The translations under genes and the position numbers were made by a program. A stretch of 64,000 bases of DNA from Alternaria dauci (lineage: Eukaryota > Ascomycota > Dothideomycetes > Pleosporales > Pleosporaceae): the NCBI RefSeq assembly GCF_042100115.1, contig NC_091276.1:1054001-1118000 (forward strand), in the 5' to 3' direction. The stretch's first letter is position 1; every line of letters starts with the position of its first letter. Shown here piece after piece: positions 35,590-45,800 of this stretch. Below the pieces are notes generated by a model. That model ran no database searches and was not told the origin of the DNA. It worked only from the letters and a program-made list of their open reading frames with translations.

Positions 35590-36573
35590 ATGCTCCACTT
35601 GCTTCCGCTCGCGACACTCTTACTCGTGGCGCAGACAATCGCGTCGCCACTCGCACGAACCGACTCCAAGCCACTCCCACTGCTCATCTGGCATGGCTTA
35701 GGCGACAACTATGCTGCAGACGGTCTGCACAGCGTCGGCGACCTCGCAAACGAGACAAATCCTGGCACATATGTATACTATATCCGGCTTGATGAAGATG
35801 CCGGAAGTGATCGAACCGCGACGTTCCTCGGCAACGTTACCGAGCAGATTGCGCAGGTCTGTGATGATATCGCGGAACACGAGGTCTTAAGCAGAGCGCC
35901 AGGTCTAAACGCGCTTGGGTTCTCGCAGGGCGGACAGTTTCTTCGCGGACTGATAGAGCGCTGCGGCGACCGTATAAACGTCAGGAATTTGGTCACGTTT
36001 GGCAGTCAACACAACGGTATTGCAAAGTATCAGCTCTGCAAAGACGGAGACTGGCTATGCAAGGGCTATATCAATCTGCTCAAGGCTAACACCTGGGGTA
36101 CATGGGTACAAGGTCACCTCGTTCCAGCGCAGTACTTCAAAGCCACCAACGAGACAACCGGCGAACCTACGGAAGAGTATCTAGAAGCCTCCAACTTCCT
36201 CGCCGACATCAACAACGAGAGGGCGCTCAAGAACGTTACTTATGCGAAATACCTCGCTGCACTGGACAACTTCGTCATGTACGTCTTCGAGGACGATACC
36301 ACTGTTATACCAAAGGAGTCGGGTTGGTTCGCATATACAAACACCACCAGCAATGAGGTCACGGATCTGAGGGATCGCGACATCTACAAAGAGGATTGGA
36401 TTGGGCTCAAGAAGCTCGACGCAAAGGGCGGTCTACACTTCAAGACCACCAAGGGCGGTCATATGGATCTTGGAGATAAAGTGCTGATAGATGTTTTCGA
36501 GACTTATTTTGCACCGGAGAGGACGGCGTGGAGTGGCATTGTCAACGAGATCCAGGAGATTGTCGAGTTGTAA
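35590..36573 (+). CDS. PPT1: Palmitoyl-protein thioesterase 1
   Basis: Vacuolar/lysosomal hydrolase that removes palmitate from cysteines of proteins under degradation. A single exon of 327 residues. The signal peptide is MLHLLPLATLLLVAQTIAS. An alpha/beta-hydrolase core follows, with the oxyanion-side IWHGLGDN, the nucleophile Ser112 in GFSQGG, the Asp in YVFEDDTTVIP and the catalytic His291 in KGGHMDL. Cysteine pairs around QLCKDGDWLCKGY and several N-glycosylation sequons match the family. Length and triad are complete, so an active enzyme is expected. Confidence 0.95.
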   Translation: MLHLLPLATLLLVAQTIASPLARTDSKPLPLLIWHGLGDNYAADGLHSVGDLANETNPGTYVYYIRLDEDAGSDRTATFLGNVTEQIAQVCDDIAEHEVLSRAPGLNALGFSQGGQFLRGLIERCGDRINVRNLVTFGSQHNGIAKYQLCKDGDWLCKGYINLLKANTWGTWVQGHLVPAQYFKATNETTGEPTEEYLEASNFLADINNERALKNVTYAKYLAALDNFVMYVFEDDTTVIPKESGWFAYTNTTSNEVTDLRDRDIYKEDWIGLKKLDAKGGLHFKTTKGGHMDLGDKVLIDVFETYFAPERTAWSGIVNEIQEIVEL

Positions 36574-37486
36574 AATAGTGTAAGTGGCTAGCTTGTATTC
36601 CCATGTAAGAACATATACCTTGATGCGATGGACAATTGTAACGTCGTACTTTGCACTCGAGCTGCATCCCGAAACCCGCGCCATATTACTTGCTATATAT
36701 ATAGACGATCTAGCGCAAAATATACGCACTTCTGGTTGGCGGGCTGTCAAAAGTCGACTTTCGGTGGCTCCTACGGTGGTACATGCTGAGATACCATCCT
36801 CCGCCAGGCCTCGTATCTACTCACAGTACAAGCGGATGAAGCAGATCCCGTTCTCTACGGAAGATTCTTTGTGTCTCAGCTCGTTTGCCGACATCGAACG
36901 AGACCTTAGAAAGCATATGCCGTCTACATACTGTCCATATCCAGCGAGTATAAAGTCGCGAACATCTTTAGCATGTGTGTTGTTGACAGATCTTCAACTC
37001 CAGGACAAAGAATTACCCATCACGCAAACGGTTTGGAAACCCACTCTTAGAGTTGCAATAAATGGTCTCAGGCGTCTGCCAGACACCATTCAGAGCGACA
37101 GTGAGCACCGATAATGCTACTCCTAATCCTCCAATCATTACACGTTGGTGTATGCGCATCCCCTCCCCCGACCGGGGTTTTGCGGCAGACGTCATGCTTG
37201 TGTGGGTCACCATGAGCATCAGCCCACAGCAACACTCCACGCCGACGCCGCTCGAAACGAGTCTAGTCTTGGCCTCTCTATGCTTTAAATACTCCAGCCC
37301 TCCCCAGAAACATTGATTGCTTTAATTGACAAATCTCGCCCATCGCGGCTCCTCTCCACTCCATTACTCTTCCGCGACGCTCTCGTTGAGCTTGACGCTC
37401 CTCGGACAGCTCCAAAGCTCTATCGATAAGCAGATCATTTGGGTCACCATCATCGCATTGGAGAAGAAGAAAGCCCTGGACCAAAC
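36574..37486. other. Intergenic, promoter of ACH1
   Basis: 913 bp without a supported gene. Near the ACH1 side lie CCGGGG (37172-37177), matching the CreA/Mig1 consensus SYGGRG, and TTTAAATA (37284-37291), a possible TATA box about 200 bp before the ATG. Carbon-catabolite control would fit ACH1 but is only inferred. Confidence 0.35.
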
Positions 37487-39399
37487 ATGTCGGTCTCAGC
37501 AGCATTGAAGAGCCGGGTCAGGAGGCCAAGTTATCTCAAGAAGATTGCTAAGGCTGAGGATTTGCTTCATCACTTCCCCAATGGAGCATACATTGGCTGG
37601 AGTGGCTTCACTGGTGTGGGATACCCAAAGTAAGTGCTTTCTCTGCTTTTGCGCTACAATAAAAGCCAAGTCATGAGGCTCTCCGGATACTCAGCATAAC
37701 CCTGATTCTGGCATATACGACGTTGGGCCTGCCGGGTAGTTCGATCTGGGATCCCGAGGTGGAACGGAAGTTTGGCCAGTGACGAAAGCCGAACTATCCC
37801 CGACTCCACAATTCGAGCTGCGCATGGATCAGGTCGAGACGAGCAGTCAAGAGCCTTGGCTATGGCACTTGTCACGCATCCTGACTTGGATGCACAATGT
37901 TCATTGCCTTGTTAGACGTGTGAGGCTAATGTCTCAATAGGAAGATCCCCACGGCCATGGCCGACCATGTCGAGAAGAACAATCTCCAGGGTCAGCTCAA
38001 GTACAATCTCTTCGTCGGTGCATCCTCAGGTGCAGAGACTGAGAACCGATGGGCGCGTCTCAATATGATCGAGCGCCGGTCGCCGCATCAAGTCGGCAAG
38101 GAAATCGCCAAGGGTATCAATAACGGCAACATCAAATTCTTCGACAAACATCTTAGCATGTTTCCTGTCGACTTGATGTACGGATTCTACACATTGAACA
38201 AGCCCCACAACAAGCTAGACGTTACCATTGTTGAAGCCTCAGCCATCACTGAGGACGGTGGCATCATTCCTGGAGCCAGTGTTGGCGCATCACCCGAACT
38301 GATCCAGATGGCCGATAAGATCATTATCGAGGTCAACACCGCAGCTCCTTCTTTCGAAGGTCTGCATGACATTACTATGACTGATCTTCCACCTCGCCGA
38401 AAGCCGTATCTCATCATGTCTCCGGAAGATCGCATCGGCACACCGTACATTCCTGTTGACCCGGAGAAGGTCGTGGCGATTGTAGAGAGCGACTACCCCG
38501 ATCAGACGCAACCCAACGCCGCTGAGGATGAAACCTCAAGGGCCATTGCTGCGAACTTGATCGAGTTCTTGAAACACGAAGTCAATCACGGCCGTCTTCC
38601 AGAGAACCTTCTGCCCATCCAGTCTGGTATTGGAAACATAGCCAACGCTGTCGTTGGTGGACTTGCCTCTGGTGGTGCAAACTTCAAGAACCTGAAGGTA
38701 TGGACCGAAGTTCTTCAAGACTCTTTCCTTGACCTCTTCGACTCTGGCAACCTCGATTTCGCAACTGCAACTTCGATTCGCTTCTCTCCTGACGGCTTCC
38801 ACCGGTTCTACGAGAACTGGGACCGATACGCACCCAAGCTACTGCTCCGCTCCCAGCAAGTCTCCAACTCGCCTGAGATTATCCGACGTCTCGGTGTCAT
38901 TGGCATGAACACGCCTGTTGAAGTCGACATCTATGCCCATGCCAACTCGACATGCGTCATGGGTAGCCGCATGCTCAACGGTCTCGGTGGATCGGCCGAC
39001 TTCCTTCGTTCTTCCAAGTACTCAATCATGCACACTCCCTCGTCGCGTCCTACCAAGACGGATCCAACTGGTGTATCCTGCATTGTTCCCATGTGCACAC
39101 ACATTGACCAGACGGAGCATGATCTCGACGTCATCGTCACTGAGCAAGGTCTCGCCGATGTCCGTGGTCTCTCGCCCAGGGAGCGTGCCCGCGTTATCAT
39201 CAAGAAGTGCGCCCACCCCGACTATGTACCAATTCTCGAGGACTACTTCAACAAGGCAGAGTTTGAGTGCCTAAGGAAGGGCTGGGGCCATGAGCCGCAT
39301 CTGCTGTGGAACAGCTTCGACATGCATAAGCACCTGAACGAGCACGGCACCATGAAGCTGCCCAAGTGGGACTACTCTAGTGCTGAGAAGGCCATGTGA
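37487..39399 (+). CDS. ACH1: Acetyl-CoA hydrolase / CoA-transferase
   Basis: Mitochondrial enzyme that moves CoA between acetyl-, succinyl- or propionyl-CoA and acetate, important for acetate handling and propionyl-CoA detoxification. Exons 37487..37629 and 37941..39399 (533 residues). The junction [26 protein letters not shown] matches the family without a gap, so the 311-bp intron removes nothing coding. Domain 1 has [16 protein letters not shown] and [12 protein letters not shown]. The conserved [22 protein letters not shown] and the catalytic Glu region [17 protein letters not shown] are present, with [18 protein letters not shown] in domain 2. No clear presequence, as in yeast. Confidence 0.96.
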
Positions 39400-40443
39400 A
39401 GATTGAATGCCAAGTATTTTGAATGTAGTAAATGTAATCGAACCCAATGTTCATCTACCTCGCTCTAGTGTAGTGTATTCAGTTGTACGAAAGGAACAAA
39501 GACAGCGGATCAGCGCATTTGGATGTGACCAATAGCACCAAGGATAGTGTGTGTGCGTGCGCATGTGTGCTTTTTCCTGACTCTCGTCACGTCGTCGACA
39601 GAACGCATGGTGTTTTCTACACTCTCAACCTCGAGACGGCGAAATTCTACCACCCAAAGTATGAACCACTGTGCTGTCCGGACGAAATATAGCACAAACA
39701 GAATATCCGCGCGGCATCTATATCGACTTGTACAGGCCCGGCCGTGGCATTGTGCACAGATGGTTTGCGTTTGAGCCAATGCGGCAGTGTACCACGGGTC
39801 TTCGCATGGACGAGAGCATGACGTGGGATGTTCGTGTTTGGCGCACGCAGTCACTGCTGACATTGCATTGCAGCAAGCCGTACGTGTGTCGTGCCGGAAA
39901 ACTCTGCCCAGGCCAGCCGTTCGCCTGCATATGGAATGGATGGCGGTCGCGCCCTTACCGCCAATGTCGGAATCGTTCGTTCGTTGGGAGTTAGATTGCC
40001 ACCCGCTAATGCTACGCGTCGGCTGGCACCATGTGACTGCGCGGCTCACAAGCGGCATTCAGGTTCTTGCATTCGAGCATAACGCCTGGCTTCGTCTTCA
40101 CACACCTCACCGGAACGCGCCTCGAAGCTTTACGACACTCGCCCTGACATCTCCTGGCCTCTTTTCCGCGCCCCTTGCACGCTGCTTTGTGAGTGCCGAA
40201 CAGGGAACTGTTCCGCCCGTTCGCGCGTCTTCCCGTATCTCGCGTGCTGCGCACGAACACGGTGCTCCTACGACACGTCTCCGACCATCGCTCTGGCACC
40301 GAGGACCGCCATTGGGACGCTTGCCATCCTGCCCTCTTGCCTTGCATCGATATTTCTGACGCCGATACTGGCATTTGTTTCGAGACTACAAGGACAGCGC
40401 GAGCCACTAGTTGCCTACTACCCCGCCGCCACGCTCGCGAACG
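39400..40443. other. 1-kb intergenic region, nothing recognised
   Basis: 3' flank of ACH1 and promoter of the Whi5-like gene. It includes a short GT/GC-alternating stretch (gtgtgtgcgtgcgcatgtgt, about 39548). A 190-codon open frame (39787-40359) is not protein-like. Confidence 0.4.
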
Positions 40444-41857
40444 ATGATGCGTAAGTCAGTCGCGTTTCTCTTAAGCCGAGTTATTGCCTAGGTACTCATA
40501 CGCCCATTGCACCAGCAGAAGACGCACACCCCGCCCACACAGCAGCCATTGCTACCGCAGACGACGCAGTGCCCCAGGACTCGCAAGAGTCGGTCCAATC
40601 TGCCGTCTCTAGCACCTTCTCGGCACCGGCACTCGCCTCGTCCTCGAGTAACCTGTCCACCTCCACCACTACCGAGACGGACCTCACCACCCTCTCGCCG
40701 ACCAATGCAGCACCCCAAAGTGAAGCTCTAGAGGCACCAATGCCCAAACCCTCGAGCCAACCTACTGCCGGAGACGTGCCAGCTGCACCGCGCATCGATA
40801 CAGCCGCCGCCAACGCGCTACAGAATGGCGACACAACAGCCAGTCCCATGCCACCGGAATCTCCAGCAACCCAAGGCGCCAAGAGAACTGTAGACGGTTC
40901 GCTCAAGAGCGCAGGCCTGGTGCCCGAACCGTCATCGGTGCGCACATATGCACACAAGAGAAACAAGAGCATGGATACACATTCAGGTACTCGCATTGGA
41001 GAGGTGCGTGTCGTAGCTTCAGACTAAGTCTTCAGGTTGCTGATGCAAACGCAGTTATCCGCACAGCTCAAGACGCGTCTCTCTTACGCCATGGTCAAAG
41101 TCCAGAACGGCTGGGAGAAGCAGTCACTTGACGAGCTCGAGGAAAGTCAGTCACAGCGTGGATCGCCTAATTCTGCTCCTGGGAGAAGTGATCACTTGGC
41201 GTTTGACTCACCTGGCACGACCGATCGCCAAAGAAGACCAAGCGGCGTCTCTGACATCTCAGACCAAATGATCATGTCCCCTGCTTCTGACCCAACTCGA
41301 TCACTCGCAGGAACCCCAGCTTGTTAGTCCTCTCTCAAGACCTGTTTGCAAAGTGCTAACGTCTGTCAGCCTACTGGCGGCCAGGTACGCGTCCTGCGAT
41401 GAATGCTGCGGCAAGTCTCATATCCATCACCGGAGCACAGCCTGGCTATGGCCTCGCACCAGCCCCGACTTTCCAGAATAGGCGGAGAAGTCGCTCGAGC
41501 GTCTCACATGTACCCCCTCCACTACTCGGGGCTGGTCAAAGGAAACACTACAGCGATGTTGGTGCAGGCCCGCGATCGCCAGCAACCCCCCGGGCAGGTA
41601 TACTTCGCATGCCAAGTCAACAAGCAGAGAAAGACGCTGTTGATACATTGCTTTTCATGAGCAGCCCCAACAATTCACAACGCTTCCCAACAGGCGGCCA
41701 GCCTCAGCCGAGTCCACTCAGAGCTGAAGCGCCTCAAAGACGTGTCATGTTTGAGGCCTACCCTCCACAAGACAGGCGCGCCATGTACCAGCCGTCGATG
41801 CCTGCTCCGCCTCATCACCACCAACACGGACCGTACCCTGCGTATCCAGCGAGATAA
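40444..41857 (+). CDS. Whi5/Nrm1-family cell-cycle transcriptional repressor
   Basis: Probably represses SBF/MBF-type G1/S transcription until CDK phosphorylation releases it. Proposed exons 40444..40450, 40492..41003, 41055..41322 and 41370..41857 (424 residues). The conserved family motif is rebuilt across intron 2 as GELSAQLKTRLSYAMVKVQNGWEKQSLDELEE. A second block common in ascomycete members is EKDAVDTLLFMSSPNNSQR, followed by a VMFEAYPPQ end region. The rest is Ser/Thr/Pro-rich and disordered, with SP/TP sites. Introns 2 (51 bp) and 3 (47 bp, GTTAGT donor) are firm. The first exon (ATGATGC, 7 nt, 41-bp intron) is the best in-frame start I could find and is less certain. Confidence 0.82.
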
Positions 41858-42688
41858 TGACGGAAGTAATTGTGCCATCAGATGCTACCTCCTTTTCTCT
41901 CTTCAACACTATTCTTACGGCTCGACGATCGCATTGCATGGATGGCGTTGAGATACCCACTGCACGGATGCAAATATTCTTACTGTCAGGTCTCTCTTCC
42001 CCTCTACCATGTTTGATAGTGCCCTTGTGTCGCGCTTCAGAATATCCTGCGAGGTGTATTCATATCGCTTGGCTACTTGTATGAGCTTGTGCTCTTACGC
42101 TTGTTTACTTTGGCTACCATGCCTTGTTGACATTTGTATGCTTGAGCGTTTTGGCTGTCACGAATGGGTATTATGACCATGTAACGAATAGACGAATGCG
42201 CATTTCGATTCTGTCTGATGTTGGATGGTGATGAAGAGAATACAGTGAGATTGAGTCACAAACTCCTTGCTCATGGAATGTTTCAAGTCAATGAAGCCCA
42301 TAACGAGCGTGGTTTCTCGACCATTTGAGCATCATCGAGGAAGCCAATGACATTGCATGTGGTCAAGAGATCGACTGACCGCAACAAGACTTGGGTTGAC
42401 GACTGCCTTAGGTTACACGGGTTCACGACTAAGAAGGGCATCTGACGTGTACGCAGCACAATACACACCAGACGTAATCTTTCCCTTTGAGACTACGCTT
42501 TGAGAGAACCATAGGTTCCTTCGTGCAACACAAAAACGAAAGAAAGCTTGACCAATGCTTTTCTAGAAGTAGGTGATGGTGGTGGTAGTGGAACACTTAG
42601 CTGTGGGGACAAAAAAAGGTTCTTCTCCGCCCACCACCAACACCCTTGGACCCGCGATGGGAGGCAGGATACCGAAAAAAAGAAAGGA
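41858..42688. other. Convergent region before the tRNA gene
   Basis: Holds the 3' flank of the Whi5-like gene and the downstream side of the minus-strand tRNA gene. No other gene recognised. Confidence 0.4.
42675..42681 (-). terminator. Pol III terminator of tRNA-Lys
   Basis: On the minus strand a run of seven T residues begins eight bases after the tRNA 3' end, preceded by TTCC TTTC. It is a standard RNA polymerase III stop. Its position shows that the transcript includes the whole interrupted gene with both inserts. Confidence 0.85.
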
Positions 42689-42704
42689 AGCCCGACGTGG
42701 GGGT

Positions 42705-42754
42705 CTAATGATTGTTAGATGATGAATCGAACAGAGGAGTCTTGAAGTACTAAC
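42705..42754 (-). other. Spliceosomal-type intron inside the tRNA T-loop
   Basis: Fifty bases between T-loop positions 57 and 58. The 5' site is G/GTTAGT, the branch-like CTAAC is at 42718-42714, and the 3' site is ATTAG/A. The size equals that of the common mRNA introns in this window (44-62 nt). I see no clear bulge-helix-bulge around the two junctions of the kind the tRNA splicing endonuclease recognises. It also holds a B-box-like element. Confidence 0.75.
42723..42733 (-). promoter_or_regulatory. Surrogate B-box-like element in the T-loop intron
   Basis: Minus-strand TGTTCGATTCA matches the Pol III B-box consensus GGTTCGANTCC at 8 of its 10 fixed positions. The normal B box of this gene is cut after GGTTCG by the intron. 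Function is inferred. Confidence 0.5.
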
Positions 42755-42844
42755 CGAACCCACAACCTTGAGATTGTATGCAATCGTGTCTGTTAGGACG
42801 TGATAACTAAGAGTCTCACGCTCTACCGATTGAGCTAGCCGGGC

Positions 42845-45800
42845 GATTGTTGCCTTTGATGGACAAACCAAAAAATACAACAACCATAATGCCAGTGCAA
42901 AGCTCTTTCTCTATGCCATGACTCCGCAGGCATCCAAGACTGCTTCAGATAGAGCCTGGTTGGTTGTGGAAAATTTTTGTTTGGGTATGCGGGTCGGGCA
43001 GGTAGGCAAATTCGCCCGCATTCAAAGACCCCGCATCCCTGGCTGGCTCAAGCACCACCCGCGCGCTCTCTTCCTTCCAGGTTCCATGTCTCCGGCACGC
43101 TCTGTGCCAGGACCGTGACATTCGGACGTTTGTGACGGATCGAACAAGTTGACGCTTGAGTAGCCGAAGTATTTCCTTTTCGGCAGTTTCGACATTAGGA
43201 CCGATGCTGTGGCTCGATACTACCTACCTAGGTAGGTAGCCATTTACTCATCGCCGTTCTGCCTTGTGAGGCATGTTTCTGCTGCCTGAACCTGCAAGCA
43301 ATATGCACGTCACCGTACCAATCAAGCCACCTTGCCCGAATGGGTCAGGCGGAGATACCCGAAAGAGGAACAGTATGCCTCCCATACCTGTGCTTTACGA
43401 CCGCATCGCGACAACAGACGCGTAGAGTAGTGGCGAAGCAAGACGATGGTTTCATCGAGGCGCATATAAGCTCATCATCTATGAGCTTGAGGGATTTATC
43501 CAATGTCGACATTGGAAGCTGGACAGGCCTCCCCTGGTCGGAACGTCCTAGGTGCATGCGAGTTTTGTGTTGCACACATGTTCGGTGAATTCAGTGCTTC
43601 TTGATGTACTCAGGGGTTCGTTGGGCACGTACCATGTGAAACGTTGGATATCTAATGTGCCGATTGCTAGCAGGTACGAGGCAGAATGAGAGGCTTTCTA
43701 GACCTACATGGCATCGGTTTGGGATGGTATATACTAATGGTGCGCTTTGGGCGGCCGAAACTGGTCGGTTTCCTCGGTTCGATGTCATAGTCGCGCTGAC
43801 CTATGCTGATCATTCGCGTGGAGTACTTAACTCGACACGTGACGTAATCACAACATCACTCTGTACCTACGTCAATCGTTGCTGGTAAGAAGATGCCGTC
43901 TTGGTGGAATACACTTATGATGTGCATAACTCTATGATCTTCTTGCGCCCGGAAATGTGACAAACACAAAGCGGTGCACCTCCAGCTAGGAAGGAAAGGA
44001 CAAGACCAAGAGCGGGCGCTACGGCAAAAGCGGCACCCGTCTTACATAGTGAGTCGATGCCCTACATCACACAGATTCCATGATAATGTTTGTGATTGGC
44101 ATTGGTAGGAAAAAGTACACCATGCGGAAGGAGCATTGACGACGTGACAATGGCAACCGGGTGGTAGGATCAACCGGGCTGTCCCAGAGTGCGGACAGCC
44201 GTGCCTTGCCGATAGTAGTTACCATGTCGTATCGATGAGCCATTACCTGGAAAAAAAGACGCTAGTGTAAGTCTTTTTGGACAAGGACGAGTCACTAACC
44301 CGATATCGATGGTGTCGCGGAGTGCTCACCGACCATAGTAGTCGGCATACTAGAGCATCTTGATGGGACACATGCGACGAGGCTGACAATGGAGAAGACG
44401 TCTGGAAACAAGCAGATGGAGTACGGCGATAAGTTGAAGCCACCGCTGTGCGATCAGATGTTCTAGTCCATCTCCATCACCCTAATTCGTTCTACCATCG
44501 GTAAACCACCGTAAATCGGGCCTCCCAAAGCGGACCACTTCGCTGCTAAGCAGAAAGCTTAATTCGTGACGGGCGTGGACACGCGTCTCAATAATCCTTG
44601 CTGACCCTTGGTAAGGCAAACTACGAGGCTGAAACTTGACCTTTGTGATGTCTCGCTCCTGCTGTATCGTATTGTGTACTGTAATGTAATGTAACAGCGC
44701 GACGAAGTTACCAGTGGAATATCCCTGGACATTCAATGCGCATGTCCCTGCACTCATTTATTGATAGCGTTCTAACTCTCCGCTAGCCTGAAAAGAATTG
44801 TCGTGTGATGTCGAAGTTGTGATGTAGAAGTTATGAAGTGACAATATATCGATAGATCTCAGGATGAATTTGGATCTCTAGGTACACATGCGAGACTAAA
44901 AGCCCCTTCTTAGTGTCGATATCAAAGTTCTCATTACTAGAAACAATTTCACTCTGTGGTGCATTCGTAATAGCTACAATCACCACCTACCGCTGCACCA
45001 AGATCTGATAAAGACTTTGAAGCTCATAGTACAAGGAGACGATCTGCGGAGAGACACCTCGCCTATCGCGGGTTTCGCCTTCAAGTAGCTGCCTATTCCT
45101 TATCGGAGAGTTCAACTCCCTTACGCGTCCATGACTTCAAACAACTAACCCCAGCTTGATCCTCTGCGCAAATCATATTCCATCATCAGCACAACTGCTC
45201 GTCCTCAACTCCGAATGGCGATTCCGCACCTTCAGTCTCACCATGTGCAAACAGGCGTCCGTGATCGTACCACATTTTCGAAGCGTGCATACACCCAAAG
45301 ATACTCTCTTCTCATGCAGGAACGCGTACGCTCTTCCATAAGACTTTCTCCAGCATACGAGGCCTACCTCAAGGCAACAGCATACCAACTCAGGTTGGAC
45401 CCGATTCCCGGTTCGAGAATGCGAAGAATGAGGTATGGCGTGCAACATCAACGACGCAGATCGACAGGAACGGGACGCCGTTCCACGTAGGCGGTCAAAT
45501 TCCATGCCAATGGTACCTAGGGTACCGCGGTAAGCCACCATCGGGCTCTCGGTGTATCTTAACAAGGGGTCAACAAACAACGGCCCAAGGGAGCAGAATG
45601 GCAAAATCTAGCCTGTGAGAGACCAAACCGTAGGTAACTCGCGTATGCGATGTGGAATGCCACATGCGTCATGCATCGGATGAGGCAGGTAGAACAGCAC
45701 ACCAGGCGACGAGATCGTGCATCATGCAGCGGACAAGGTGGCAGATCAGGTAATCCTCCCTACCTTAGCCACACATGGCACTAGCTTGCATGCATGTGGT

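Larger units (their letters stand above)
42689..42844 (-). tRNA. tRNA-Lys(CUU) with two introns, one in the T-loop
   Basis: Exons (minus strand) 42844..42808 (nt 1-37), 42774..42755 (nt 38-57) and 42704..42689 (nt 58-73); 73 + 33 + 50 = 156 bases. Joined, the exons give a fully paired cloverleaf: acceptor GCCCGGC/GTCGGGC (one G-U), D stem GCTC/GAGC, anticodon stem TGAGA/TCTCA with loop CTCTTAA (anticodon CUU), T stem GTGGG/CCCAC with loop TTCGACC, discriminator T. Intron 1 (42807-42775, 33 nt) sits at the canonical 37/38 position. Intron 2 (42754-42705, 50 nt) splits the T-loop between 57 and 58. It begins GTTAGT, has CTAAC 10 nt before the end and ends TTAG, like the protein-gene introns here. 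The A box (TAGCTCAATCGG) is perfect. Could be a decayed gene, but every stem is intact. Confidence 0.85.

Noticed and set aside
36584..37114. 176-codon open frame on the plus strand downstream of PPT1
   Set aside because: No recognisable motif; it looks like intergenic sequence that happens to lack stops.
37013..37240. Small minus-strand frame with one hydrophobic segment (MTSAAKPRSGEG start)
   Set aside because: Could be a tiny membrane protein, but no family is recognised and it overlaps the presumed ACH1 promoter; evidence is too thin.
39787..40359. 190-codon open frame upstream of the Whi5-like gene
   Set aside because: His/Arg/Cys-rich, no domain; more likely promoter or leader sequence.
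44300..44360. GACCATAG resembling the start of a dispersed 5S rRNA gene
   Set aside because: The following sequence does not match the 5S internal promoter or 3' half.
44990..45130. GAGTTCAACTCCC resembling a tRNA B box
   Set aside because: No matching A box or acceptor, D or anticodon stems in the preceding 80 bases.
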